Assembly (NCBI GenBank): GCA_958295665.1
Contig: OY282559.1
Location: forward strand, 260,592,245-260,656,244
DNA from: Tipula vernalis
Taxonomy: Eukaryota > Arthropoda > Insecta > Diptera > Tipulidae
Direction of reading: 5' to 3'
DNA length: 64,000 nt
Part shown: positions 11,154 through 22,038 of the stretch, in pieces
Position numbering within the stretch: the stretch's first letter is position 1
Layout of the letters: every line of letters starts with the position of its first letter
The notes under the pieces: generated by a model
Database searches by the model: none
Told to the model about the DNA's origin: nothing
What the model saw: only the letters and a program-made list of their open reading frames with translations
Made by a program: the position numbers and the translations under genes

Positions 11154-12876
11154 CTATTGGAACCATTTCGAGCTACTTATGTAGCGTAAGACGTCCCGCA
11201 CTTTAATGTTTTCGAGATCCGAGAGGCAGTCCATCCTGAACTTACCTAAGTGTTTGTGCCTTCTGAGAGCCAATGCTGGACACAAGCAAAGGAAGTGGAC
11301 CAACGTCTCTTCCTCCTCTTCGTCTAAGCAGCTTCTGCAGAAGTCATTAGCCTCCAGACCTAGCCTTCTTGCATGTTCTCCAAAAAGGCAGTGTCCCGTG
11401 AGTATTCCTACGACCGTTCTTAATTCACGTCTTCGTAAGGATATTAATGCCCTAGTGCGCCCCAAGTCCAGCTTTGGCCAAACTTGTCTTGCAACTCTAC
11501 AGGTTAGGGTGTTAGACCACCTTTCCCCCGCTGAGGATAGCGCCTGCTTCCCAAGTGCTTGTCTCAGCGCTGTGATAGGCCTCCCCAGACTTGCCCTTTC
11601 CGGTTGCAGCTGGAGAGTCGTACCATGCCTAGCAAGTTCATCTGCCCTGCAGTTCCCCATGACGCCCGAGTGACCTGGGACCCAGACTACCTGGATGTTG
11701 AAATGCTCACCCATCTCATTTAGAGATGAGTGACAACTCAACGCCACCCGTGACGCCAAAGACACCGATTCTAACGACCGGAGCGCCGCTTGACTGTCCA
11801 CATAGATTGTGATATCGTCTGAGGATAACACATTATGCTTCAACCACGTCATGACCTCCTCAATCGCTACGACTTCAGCTTGGTACACGCTGCAGTAATC
11901 AGGGAGACGAATAGAAATATTTACATTTAATTTGTCACAGAATACTCCAGCTCCTACTTTGCCGTCTAGCTTGGAGCCATCTGTGAAGAATTGCAACGCT
12001 TTAGTTTCCGATGACGGTCTATCCCTCCAGGATTCCCTTGAAGGGAAGGAGGTCCGAAATCGCTTTTCGAAGCGTAGAGTAGGTTTAATGTAGTCAAGAT
12101 TCGCCAGCTCATCCTTCAACGATCTGACGATAGTAGAGTGTCCTATACTAAGACACCTCCACTGAGAGACGGCTGCAAGTCGTACAGCCGTATTTGCCGC
12201 CATCTGTTTGCCAAAAATGTCGACAGGAAGAAGGTGCAACATAACCTCTAAGGCACTTGTCGGTGTCGACCTCAATGCCCCGCTAACAAGCATACAGGCC
12301 ATTCTTTGCACTCTCTCAATCTTACTTTTGTAAGTTATCTTGTCCAGAGCTGGCCACCAAACACCCACCCCGTACATGAGTACAGGTCTCACTACGGCGG
12401 TGTAGAGCCAGTGTACCAGCTCCGGCTTCAGACCCCATCTATGACCAATGGCGTTCCTACAGGAGTACAAAGCAATAGTAGCTTTGTTTATTCTCTCCAA
12501 CATGTTGGGCTTCCAACTAAGCTTACTGTCCAAGATAATGCCCAGATATCTAGCTCTATCAGTAAAAGCAAGTCTCGTGCCATTTAAGGTAGGAGGGACA
12601 ACTACCGGGATTTTGTATTTCTTAGTAAAGAGTACCAGCTCTGTCTTGGACGGGTTAATACCAAGTCCACATTTGCCAGCCCATTTCGTAACGATGGTAA
12701 GCGCATTCTGCATTACGTCTACAATCGTGCCCAGGAATTTCCCGGTAACAGCTAAAGCTACGTCATCTGCGTACGCAATAACTTCAATACCCTCTCTCTC
12801 CAATTCAAGTAGTAACCCGTTTACCACTATGTTCCAGAGAAGAGGGGACAGAACCCCCCCTGCGGAGTTCCCCTAG
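11154..12876 (-). pseudogene. LINE ORF2, RT C-terminal half, RNase H and Cys/His tail
   Basis: The segment continues the RT of the 12827-14201 segment in a different frame. It contains IAYADDVALAV with the catalytic YADD, a GLGINPSKTELVLFTK block, YLGIILDSKLSWK and the thumb region. An RNase H domain follows: FFTDGSK, YQAEVVAIEE, YVDSQAALRSL and WVPGHSGVMGN, supplying the D-E-D-D set with the conserved histidine nearby. It ends with CRSCLDEEEEETLVHFLCLC, a CCHC motif typical of this LINE group. About 557 residues remain, with all visible catalytic residues present. The damage is the frameshift upstream and the truncated 5' end. Confidence 0.9.
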
Positions 12877-14201
12877 TTACTCGCCTCTTTAAGGTGGAGT
12901 CCCCCAACTTCGAGCTAACAATCCTGCTTCCCAGCATATAATTGATTAACCCTATCAGAGGAACGTCCACCTCCAAAAATGACAATCCCTCCTTGATTGC
13001 CTCCGCTTTCACATTATTAAAGGCGCCTTCTATATCCAGGAAGGCCACCAAACAGAATTCCTTCGAATTAATCGATTTCTCAATCGTAGACACCAAGGCG
13101 TGCAGAGCAGTGTCCACAGATCTACCCTTTGTGTACGCGTGCTGAGACGATGCCCACTTCCTGGCACCTATTTTATCTCTGATGTATACATCCAGCAGCC
13201 TTTCCAATGTTTTCAAAAGAAAGGATGATAGAGTTATTGGTCTTAGGTCCTTAGGATAGACATGTGAGCTTTTCCCCGCTTTCGGTATGAACACCACATT
13301 GACCTCCGTCCAGTACCTAGGAATATAGCCCAGCTTCAAACACCCTTTGAATATAGCTTCCAGGTAGGGAAGAATAATTACTGAGTTGTTTTGAAGTTCC
13401 GCTGGTATAATTTGATCCGGACCAGCCGATTTAAATGGTTTAAAACCCCTCAGTGCCCATAGGATCCGTTTTCTGGTTACGATATCCTCTGTGGTTACTG
13501 ACAGTGATTCCTGATAATTAAAACGCACCAACAGGTCTTCAAAGCTCCATGGGAAGTGTGTCTCGAAGAGAAGCTCCAAAGATTCTCCACTAGAAGCTGT
13601 CCAAGATCCGTCCGGTTTTATCAAAAAACTAGGACTAGATGTACTTTTGGAAAGAATCTTCCTAAGGCGGGAGGTTTCGGATACCTCTTCCATATTATCA
13701 CAGAAGATTCTCCAAGACCTCCTTTGTGCCTTTCTTAATTCTTTCTTATAAGTTCCGAGTTTCTCCTTATAGGAGTCCCAATCCTGAGCCTCCCTTGTAT
13801 TTTTGGCTCTATTAAAGGCTATCCTACAAGCCTTTCGATAGGTTCCCAGTTCCCTGGACCACCATACCGGTTTTTGCCTACCCCTAGGCTTAGCCAGTGG
13901 GCAGGCAGCGCGAAAGGATCGGTTGCATGCGCTAGTAACGCTAGCCACCATGTCCTCCAGCTCCCCAACGGTCGTCGGGGGCTCCATAGCCCTCGTCGGT
14001 AACATTTCCTCCAATAATTCCCCATATTTGCTCCAGTTGGTCCTTCTAGGGTTCCTGAAGGCTTCCCGGGTAGCAGGGTGAATATCGAGGCTATAGGTTA
14101 AATATCGATGATCAGAAAAGGAGTGTTCCTTATCCACCCTCCAATTTTTAACCATATGAAGAATATTATTTGAGGCAAGGGTCACGTCTAGAACCTCCTG
14201 C
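12827..14201 (-). pseudogene. LINE ORF2, endonuclease end plus reverse transcriptase N-terminal half
   Basis: The frame opens inside the last part of an APE-type endonuclease (QEVLDVTLAS, later SDHRYLTY), with no upstream start because the copy is truncated. A linker with WWSRELG follows, then the RT finger and palm motifs: VVFIPKAGK, LRPITLSSFLLKTLERLL, the SQHAY-KGRSVDTALH block, VAFLDIEGAFN with the first catalytic aspartate, and TRGTPQGG. The frame breaks straight after this last motif near 12870, where it shifts into the frame of the 11154-12827 segment, so no full-length protein can be made. About 452 residues are visible. Confidence 0.9.
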
Positions 14202-14867
14202 TTACAAAGTAAGTCGTGTTTATTAAAAAGTGCACTTAATAAAATTTCGAGTGCTAAAACAGCAGCTTTATCAGAAATAAAACAAAATGATTAAAAAACA
14301 ACCAGCGGGTTCACGTTATTTTACGTAAGTGTCTATTGAGCCATTTTACGTCTGTTGGATGAGTCTGAGCAATCCCTGCAGATAGCCAAGATACATTCGT
14401 GACAGTATTTTTGAATCAAAAGTGCCAAACGGCCGCTGTTGTTTGCTCAGTATTTAAATTTAGTTACATTTTTGGTTCAAAAAGTCAATAAGTTACGCTA
14501 CTTTGGGTCTATGGACGAACACATCCAGTATAGCCGAATCAATATATGAATGTAAAATGAAATTTAAAAATTTTATAATTAGTATCCGTGAGCATGAGTA
14601 AAGTACGGTTCTACGTTAATACCTAAACCTGCTCTATATAGGATCTAAAAATCTGTATCACTCATAGACAATCTCGTCGAAGATTTCACGTTGGTCGCAC
14701 AACAAAACCGGTGATCAAAGCAAATGGCGTCGCTCTTTCATCATTAACCCGTTTCAATTTTTTCAAACAAATCTAGTAGCCCGAATTAAGCCAAATTTGT
14801 TGTTTAAAAATAAAAAACCTTTTGTAATTCATATTAGTTCGATATATAGTCGGCCGTTTATAATTAA

Positions 14868-15802
14868 AATGGCAATAAGCAATGATGCTTATTCCCATCG
14901 TGAGAAACGCATTTCGTTTATGGTGTTTGCAATGGGAACGTTCGAGCCGCTGCAAAGGAACACCAGATACAATACTCCCAACGAGAACGCTTTTCCAATT
15001 ACAGAATATTTCAAAACGTACATAGAATGTGCAGCGAAGGCGAAGTCCCTGATCATCCGAGGAGAGCAGGAAAATCTAGGCGGTTTGATATAAACGAAAA
15101 TAATATAGTTGAAATGGTCATCTACAATTGTTAGTCTTTTATCAAGATGTTTGGGAGTGCCACGGTCCACGGTGCATTGTATTTTAAAAATAAAAAAGTT
15201 TCACCCTTTTCATGTGTTCTTCGTAAAAGAATCTTACAAGACCTTTTACCCAATGTGTCGCAACCAAGAAAATTGCAATTTTTTAACCACATTTTATGGA
15301 GCGACGAAACATGCTTTAGAAAGGTAGGGATATTCAACATCCACAATTTCTATTATTGGGCCCGTATAAATCCAAAAATTGTGTGGTGTAGTCATTTCCA
15401 ACACCTATTTTGGAGTGAACTTGAGGGCGGGAATAGTTGATGGAAAATCGATTGGCCTATTTGAACTACCACGCCGGATCGACGGATAAGTCTATCTCAG
15501 TTTCCTACAAAATACCTTGGTTCGGTTTACCTACAACCACGTCGAAATATGTGGCTGCAGCACGATGGAGCTCCTCGTCACTATGCACGAGTAATGAGAG
15601 AGCACCTCAACGAAAATTATTCAATTCGGATTGGAAGGGAAGGGACGTTGGGTTATTTTAAAGAGCTGGTTTATAAAAGAGAAAATCAGACGGAATAGGA
15701 GATGCGGTAACGAATAACCGAAGCGACAAATATAATTAAAAATAACAAACGGGCGTTTCGACGGATTCAAATAAATTTTATTCGGGGATGCCGATTGTAC
15801 TA
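14868..15802 (+). pseudogene. IS630/Tc1-like transposase, DUF4817 type, frameshifted
   Basis: The ATG at 14868 starts MAISNDAYSHREKRISFMVF, the opening of the DUF4817-type DNA-binding domain. After about 24 residues homology moves to another frame (REHQ, RFSNYRIFQNVHRM, PRRAGKSRRFD). Further pieces in shifting frames are LLSRCLGVPRSTVHCILK (second helix-turn-helix), FNHILWSDETCF with the first catalytic aspartate, FNIHNFYYWA, and MWLQHDGAPRHYARVMREHL with the second. The third acidic residue region is degraded. At 15803 a separate element has inserted at a TA; the host sequence appears to resume at 16606 (IIANDEYFEPLL). At least three frameshifts make it non-functional. Confidence 0.85.
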
Positions 15803-16605
15803 AAGGGTGGGTCATTTAAAAGTTTGTTTTTAACAACGCTATAAAATGAGTATACATCTACTAAATTTTGTGGAAACTTTTTTTTTTATTGTGTAGGTTG
15901 GAGTCTCCGATTTAAGAACGAAAAACAATTTTGTTCATGTGGCTTCCTCTGCTGGCCTTACAGTAAGCCATCCTGTGAGTCCAGTTTTCGGCGCCTATCT
16001 CGCGAATAACAGTCGCAATGTTACGTTTTAAAGCTGGAATTGTCTATGGATTATTCGCATAATATCTATCCCTCCCATAGAAAAAAGTCCAACCGCGTCA
16101 AATCGCAGCTCCGCACAGGCCAATTGACATCTCCAAAACGGCTGTTTATTCATTTGCCCACGCAGAGAACTGATATCGAAGCAGATGGTCATTTGCTTTC
16201 AACTCTCCAGTTATCTGGACCTTGCAGGTGAATAATCTGAGGTCTTTGTGCAGGTCAATGGGAGGACAATGGATTCTGCACCTCACTATGGGCCACAGCC
16301 ACAATATTCTCGGGCGTGCGTACTTTTCGAGCTCGAGGACCGCTTCTGTTATCCAATAGTAAGCCTTTCTCACGAACGCGGCGATTCCGCTTGGCGGTCT
16401 TTCACGACCCATATTTCTTTTCAAAATTCGCATGGTTTCGGCTACACAACACTGACTTTGAAAATAAATTTTCAATATTTCGAAACGCTCCTCAAGCGAA
16501 AACATGATTGTTTCGTGATGCGGAACATCAGACTGAGGAGCTGTCAAAATTTGAAGCAAATAAAACAAAAACAAACATTAAAAACAAACCAATAGACCCA
16601 CCCTT
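15803..16605 (-). mobile_element. Nested TA-flanked transposon, internally deleted
   Basis: 803 bases with inverted ends (AAGGGTGGGTC, then a GTTTGTTTTTAA block, mirrored at 16605) and TA on both sides (15801-15802, 16606-16607). The - strand holds a relic of another IS630-like transposase. An N-terminal helix-turn-helix part at 16500-16370 begins MFSLEERFEILKIYFQ, later followed by LFTCKVQITGELKANDH. A C-terminal end near 15920-16010 reads CKASRGSHMNKI. The catalytic core between them is missing. It interrupts the end of the surrounding transposase. Confidence 0.8.
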
Positions 16606-17360
16606 TATATTATAGCAAATGATGAATACTTCGAACCCTTGTTATAATATTTAAAATTAATAAAAAATTTTAATATTTTAATCATTTGGTTTTATTTCTG
16701 ATAAAGCAGCTATTTTAGCACGCGAAATTTCGTTAAGCGCATTTTTTAATAAACGCGACTTACTTTGTAAAACACTTTTGCGTGATACCATTTTAGAATC
16801 TGCACTAGTGTCGCAAGTTTTTCTGAAAGTTGGTCCACTTTCTATAGTACATTGTTTTTCCGTCAGTATCACTTAAAAATTAACTAAAATTTTTGGGGAA
16901 CCACAAGACTTCACAAAACCATTGTTTTTTGTGTGATGTTATTGGAAAGGTACAAAAGAACTCTTGGATTTTTTTTAAATATTTTTTATTTGGTGCGCGT
17001 GCGATTTCACCGAAAAATACAAAAAGTGGAATAACTTTTGAACCATTAACATTTCGATAATTATTTTATTTTAGTTTGAAAGGCCTCCCCTATCACCCTA
17101 CTTCATTTGATCCTACACTTCAGCGAGACCCAGTATACCTAGACGATATCTCTCTACTTGTCATGAATGACCAACATTGATGAATCGCCTCCAGCTACCA
17201 CAATGAAAGTACTCTCACAAAACACCAAACACGATTCACAAACGATACCCTGCATACACTACAACCGTTATTCTGGCATTGTAAACGAATCGTGATGTTC
17301 AGAAGGCAAAAAATATAAATCTTAAAAGCACCAACCAATTACTGTAAAACCAATTTGCCA

Positions 17361-17612
17361 ATTGTGTACTACGAAATCCAGGTTTTCAAAATCCCGGTTT
17401 GCAAAATCCTGGTTTTAAAAGATATATTTTTTTGAAAAATTCTGGTGAAGGAAAATTTTAATTTTGAAACGGGATTTCATGGTACACCCGTAAAGTAAAA
17501 ATAAAAATTAGGATTTTCTGAAAACCGGGATTTTGAAAATCAGGATTAATAAAAAAAACGGGATTTTGACAAATCGGAATTTTGAAAACCGAGATTTCGT
17601 TACACACCCGAT
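17361..17612. mobile_element. MITE with GTGTAC-type ends and internal CCCGGTTTTCAAAAT repeats
   Basis: GTGTACTACGAAATCCAGGT at 17366 is inverted at 17612 (ACCGAGATTTCGTTACACAC). The interior is a series of degenerate units resembling AAATCCCGGTTTTC in both orientations. It does not code for protein. Confidence 0.6.
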
Positions 17613-18399
17613 GCGGCCATCAACCATCTTGTCCAAACGAAATGAAAACCGTTGCGTCAATCAAAATGGTTAGAACCTTTTCATCTTGCATTCTTTCAAA
17701 TTTGCTGAACATTTAATCATGCATTTAAAAGAAAAAATTAACGTTAAAATAATATTAAGAATTTTAAAATTAAATTTTTATGAAAATTTATTATTACCAA
17801 ACGAACACTATGAAATTACAAAATAAATTGATAAAATGATGTCGCAGGCAGTATTAAAACTAAGAAACTATTAAAAAAAACAAACAAAATAACGCACGGA
17901 ACATTATTGAAAGAGAAAGAGAAACACGTTTTATTCGTAAGATATTCGCCTTTAAGGCACCGCTAGAGGCGCCACGATCACCATTGGTTAAAGGTGATCA
18001 GCAATTCAGGTTTTATTTTTATGTGTCACTTATGAATTATTTTGTTAAATTCTGGCGAAAAAATGTATACTACGAAGTTAGCTACATAGTAGTATATAGT
18101 TGCTAGGTTTGCAACCCTAAGGGTTAAATTTATGCCCTGTGAACCAAAATTGTTGCCCTGTGAACCATTTTGGTTACGTTATGTTGGTTACCCTGGTACC
18201 ATGCACCAGAAAAAAGAAAAACTGGTACCATTTTGGTTACGTTATTTTGGTTACCCTGATCAATTTTTTTTGTTCTAGTTGAAAATAATTTAACAGCTAA
18301 CTTCATGGTGTCCATTTTTTCACCAGAATTCTACCATGTATGCAACTTCAAAAAATAAATGTATCTTTTATGTAGAATAAAAGAGTCTTTTGACCCGAA
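17613..18399. other. Non-coding stretch with a 60-base tandem duplication
   Basis: 18161-18262 holds two copies of about 60 bases containing CCATTTTGGTTACGTTAT followed by TTGGTTACCCTG; a partial third unit precedes them. Nothing else is recognised. Confidence 0.6.
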
Positions 18400-18730
18400 A
18401 TCAATAATAAAAATGTCAAATTATGTATTTCTTTGATTTGTGTATTTCTTGCTGAACACCTTTAACTATAGTTTATATATCATCTACCAGATGTCAGTCA
18501 CTTTACGCTAAAAAGCGAATATGTACTCAAAATCTAAAAGTGTTACTTTTAGAAAACTAAATTTAGTTTTCGGAAAAATAGCGGTATTGTCGCATTTGCG
18601 ATAATTTGCATATTGGGAAATGGCTGACATCTGCTGCTCGATATTATTAGAGGAAAAGGTGATGAACAAGTAAAAAACACATAATTTGACATTTATCTTA
18701 ATCGCGTGACCCTGATACCTTTTGCGACAG
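18400..18730. mobile_element. Foldback MITE just upstream of the Spred exon
   Basis: AATGTCAAATTATGTATTTC at 18412 is inverted near 18672-18697. Pairing continues inward with the CAGATGTCAG block at 18489 and its inverse at about 18628. There is no coding capacity. It ends about 150 bases before the exon at 18881. Confidence 0.6.
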
Positions 18731-18880
18731 AAAAATTTCTGTCCCTTGAGTGTCTGTTATAAACGAATTCTATTCTACTTATTTATTAGCTTAAACTATT
18801 TAGGGTTTAACAAAATACAAAAAACAATTTAATACATTTATAAGAGTACCTAATACAATTTTTTTTATCTCTTTTTCTAG

Positions 18881-19058
18881 TGACTATCTAGTTAGAGTTC
18901 GTGCTCAGGTTATGACCCGGGACGAGAGTACCGAAGGTTGGCTACCACTGGCAGGTGGGGGTCTAGCAAATGTTTCCATTAGAAAACGTGCGCGGCTCCC
19001 GCCTGAAAGTGGTGGCCATGAATATATTATTTACGGACAACGTATATCAGATCAAACA
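18881..19058 (+). CDS. Spred: Spred EVH1-domain exon (N-terminal half)
   Basis: This exon encodes the first half of the EVH1 domain of a Spred protein, a membrane-associated negative regulator of Ras/MAPK signalling. It follows a splice acceptor (ctctttttctag) at 18880 and ends at a perfect GTAAGT donor at 19059. The first base completes a codon begun in an unseen upstream exon; the frame then reads DYLVRVRAQVMTRDESTEGW, followed by a GGG-L-A-N-V-S core and, near the end, YIIYGQRISDQT. These match the start of the Spred-type EVH1 fold, which differs from Ena/VASP EVH1 in this opening. The internal ATG at 18912 is unlikely to be the start, because the frame and homology continue upstream of it to the acceptor. 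Codon use and GC content are clearly higher than in the surrounding DNA. The next exon lies 126 bases downstream and is in frame. Identification is confident; the missing start exon is outside the window or not recognisable. Confidence 0.93.
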
Positions 19059-19184
19059 GTAAGTAAATTTATTCTAACTAATGTAATCATAATGATGTAT
19101 ACTAATTATCTCGCTGAAATTGGTATTAACATTTAATTAATTTAATTAATTTTTTTTTTTTTTTTTTTTTTCATTTCAATTTAG
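19059..19184 (+). other. Spred: Short Spred intron
   Basis: This 126-base intron begins GTAAGT and ends TTTAG. A run of about 28 T residues at 19144-19171 forms the polypyrimidine tract. Coding frame is preserved across it (exon 1 ends on a codon boundary), which supports both splice sites. Confidence 0.85.
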
Positions 19185-19353
19185 GTTATACTAAGTTGTG
19201 TTATAAATCGTGATCTACAATATTTCAAAGTAATGCCGACATTTCATCATTGGCGAGCTGGTAAACAACGTAATGGTTTAACATTTCAAACAGCGGCCGA
19301 TGCCCGTGCATTTGATAAAGGAATTATTAGGGCTTATGATGATTTAATTGACG
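19185..19353 (+). CDS. Spred: Spred EVH1-domain exon (C-terminal half)
   Basis: This exon has no ATG and continues the frame of the exon at 18881-19058 with no shift. It follows a very long T-tract and a TTTAG acceptor at 19184. The translation opens VILSCVINRDLQYFKVMP and goes on with FHHW, GLTFQ and ADARAFDKGI, the hallmark end of the EVH1 domain, where HHW and the F-Q-x-A-A-D-A-R-A-F-D helix are conserved in Spred proteins. It ends inside a glycine or aspartate codon at a GTAATT donor (19354), leaving phase 1. Together the two exons cover about 115 residues, the usual size of a Spred EVH1 domain. The kinase-binding and cysteine-rich Sprouty domains should follow, but I find no exon for either in the remaining 44 kb. 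The Spred assignment is solid; the exact donor is the only alternative point. Confidence 0.93.
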
Positions 19354-20756
19354 GTAATTAGTTTTTTTTTTTTGTTTCGATATTATTGTTACATTATTGT
19401 TTTATTTATTAGTCTCTTTATTTATTTGTTTTGTTTCGTTTAAAATATTTTTCACTTTTGTTTTTTTTATAACATCTGATTATACATATTCAACCTGAAT
19501 GAAAAAATTAATCTTATCTTTAATAGAAAAAAAGCAAAAAAAAAAAATGTTTATCTAACAACTTGAAATTATGAATGAATTTTTATTCGTTAAAGTCGTT
19601 AGCAAATATATTGCGACACGGAGGTAAACAATTGTAAAGTATTCGCATGGACAGTCAATGTATGTCTCAGGGGAAAATTGTTTTTCTCGAATAACCGACA
19701 TTTTAATTATTTTGTAGTCAAAAGCAATTCTAAGCTGTGTTTAGACTCTATGATTTAATGCAGCGAAATTTTTAATTCCGAAAAATTGATGTGGGACTTT
19801 GATATTAAGTTTGCCGTTACGATTAAATTAAGAGTTTGTGATTGAATTAAGCCTCAAATTTATTTTTGAATACATATTTTGATTAAAACTTACGTAGCGA
19901 ACTAGAAGTAATTCTTTGCTATCTTATAGATTTACGACTTACGAATTTAGAATTTTACTTTGCATTTGGCATTTTCTTTACTTCTCCTAACTTGGGTTTT
20001 GAGTTCTACACGAATATGTTTCTTTTATTGAATTTTTATCCGGTATTAGCAACTGATGTCCAAGTTCTGTTGTTACATTTTATTAAGGAGGTAAGCGATG
20101 TAAATTATTCTTAGATCTCAGTCACCGTCTTCTTCGAAACAGTTTTTGCATCAAGCTGCGACGATCTGAAAAAATAGTTTATGAATGTAATCAGACTTGA
20201 GCGTAAATTTGCGTTCTAAATAATAAAACTTTTTTATTTATCGGTTCCGGAATAGTTTTGCAACTGCATATGACCCCAAAGGCAACTAAAAGAAAAGTAG
20301 ATTAGCAAGTCGCATGGTAACAGTACAGAAAGATGCAAATGACCGAGAATTATATTTAGGCATTGAGTTCAGGCAATGCACAACAGGCAAATAAACGATA
20401 ATTAATAATTTCTCTTATCAATGGAATGCAACAATACTTTGTTTATACACTCATATCGGATTATACTTTCAAATATATAAGGGGATCAATGCAAAATGAA
20501 ATGAAGCCAAAAACTTTGGTTTCCCGGAAAGCGATTGAAAGAGCCATATATGTAGCTCCATTCAATTGCTAGCTGGCATCGTTTATGGTTAGAACTAGGG
20601 CGGTATCTGATCGCCTTCGAACCTCTAACTTTCATTCTTGATTAATGAAAACATGTTTGGCAAATCCTTTTGCTTATGTTAGTCTTACGACGGTCCACGA
20701 ATTTTTTAGTAACCTGGCATGTTGTTCTACCTATTTACCGACGGAAAACTCAGCAT
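19354..20756. other. Start of the long Spred intron, nothing recognised
   Basis: AT-rich sequence after the GTAATT donor. I see no repeat or exon here. Confidence 0.5.
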
Positions 20757-21600
20757 TTAAGGACTGTATCGAAAAGAAAGTAACCGCAAAAAAAGCAATT
20801 TTAAACACAATAAAACAATTTTAAGTGTTATAAAATGATGTAATATCATAAAGTAGACCTCTAATTAGAAGATTTCATGTGTAAAACATTTGAGAAATTA
20901 TTTCCTAAATACACTGCGAATTTTTCCTTTGATGCGTTTCATTAGGTTCTGCAACCTGCACAGTAGTTTTATTAATTTTTCTGGTTGTTTTGGAGCAACT
21001 TTTTCAGAACTTTGTTAAATTTTCGACTACTTTACCATTATTTTTCAAGTAACGCTTCGTAATTGCCCGATATCTTTCAATTGGTCTAAATTCTAATGAA
21101 ATTGGCGGATTTTGCATTTTTCCACTTTAACATATGTTATGCCAAGACGGTCGTCATACAGTTTTCGTGAACGGTTTTGGCATAAATTTGTTTGTTTTTC
21201 ACTTTGTTTCGAAACATTTTATTTTTTATGTCTTCAAGTTATGCCTTATTTTTACCCGCTGGATCATTCCAACACTAGTACCTAATTTCCCACATAAATC
21301 TCTGATAGACATTGATTTGTTTTCGCGAATTTCACTCAAAATTTTGGCATCTAATTTAAGATTCCTGGGACCTTGTTTTCGACCGCTTTTTCGTAAATCC
21401 TTTACCGTACCATGTTCCCCAAACTTATCAATTTCTCATTGCATCTTTACTTATATTTTCGCGCTTCGCTATGTTTCTAAACGAAACACTTTTTTCAGTG
21501 CACCACTTGTGCAAAATATATTTACACACTTTTTCTTTAATTCGTGGCATAATTACAACTGAGTAACAAATTATTAAAATCAAACGCAATATTTATCTAC
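20757..21600 (-). mobile_element. Tc1/mariner-like relic, core deleted
   Basis: The - strand encodes broken pieces of a Tc1-type transposase. The N-terminus begins MPRIKEKVCKYILHKWC near 21551, then comes KFGEHGTVKDLRKSGRKQGP, a helix-turn-helix region (SMSIRDL, GTSVGMIQR), and the C-terminal RPIERYRAITKRYLKNNGK near 21080. The stretch carrying the first two catalytic acidic residues is absent, and several frames are broken. One end resembles a transposon terminus (CTGTATCGAAAAGAAAGTAA at 20764), but I could not pair it with certainty. Confidence 0.7.
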
Positions 21601-21614
21601 AAAGAACTATTCTA

Positions 21615-22038
21615 TCTAACGGCACCTTTCTGTTGTGGAGGTGGTTATTGATACGTTAGATATCGTTTGTGCCCGGTTGAACCACGCTTCCACTTTCCGT
21701 ACGCACGTATTTGGGGCACGTGCTGAGCTCGATATTATAAACTCGGAGATTTATGTTGCTACTCTCACACTAATAATAAATACGATGGTTTATATTTACG
21801 TTACAATACTTATAACGATTGAAAATTCACTTTATTAAAATGTTTAATTTACAGAAATAAATTAAAAAATTAGAACACATAAAAATGCGGTGTTACTTGT
21901 TCGCCATCTTATTAACCTCTTTTTTGTTTGTTCAGGGGTCGAGTTAGTGGGTACCATTTTGGCGACGTCAATTTATTCGCCCAGTGAACCGCAAGTTATA
22001 TGGGGGAGCGTACCGTGGACGTTATTGGTGCCGCCACA
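21615..22038. mobile_element. 424-base element with 8-base target duplication
   Basis: The sequence is flanked by identical CTATTCTA copies (21607-21614 and 22039-22046). Its ends are short imperfect inverted repeats, TCTAACGGCACC and GGTGCCGCCACA. There is no coding capacity. An 8-base duplication suggests a hAT- or P-type non-autonomous element. A solo LTR is an alternative, but it does not end in CA. Confidence 0.55.

Larger units (their letters stand above)
11067..14201 (-). mobile_element. 5'-truncated LINE with RNase H (LOA/I group)
   Basis: This retrotransposon runs on the - strand inside the left arm of the IS630-like element and is flanked by TTACAA (11061-11066 and 14202-14207). 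It begins within the endonuclease domain at 14201, the 5' truncation usual for LINEs. The 3' end is not poly(A) but a short CCTAA-type tail (GGTTAGGTTAGGTTGG as read on +). The coding region is in two frames (see the two pseudogene entries). The combination of RT, RNase H and a C-terminal Cys/His motif fits LOA- or I-related clades; I cannot separate these from sequence alone. Confidence 0.85.
10758..17133 (+). mobile_element. IS630/Tc1-like transposon with >400-base inverted ends, carrying two nested insertions
   Basis: The left end CAGGGTGTCCCAGAAGCGTA at 10758 is mirrored at 17133, with TA on each side (10756-10757, 17134-17135). The inverted repeats are unusually long: the left arm is 10758-11066 plus 14202-14295, the right arm 16678-17133. 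The left arm is split by a LINE inserted at 11067-14201. Between the arms lies a broken transposase (14868-15802) with an N-terminal DUF4817-like helix-turn-helix, whose C-terminal part is split by a second TA-flanked element at 15803-16605. Without the two insertions it would be about 2.4 kb. Confidence 0.85.

Noticed and set aside
11206..11673. 155-residue open frame on +, and those at 12306-12876
   Set aside because: They are antisense shadows of the LINE RNase H and RT.
21134..21562. 142-residue open frame on +
   Set aside because: The opposite strand carries recognisable Tc1-type transposase pieces; the + frame is its shadow.
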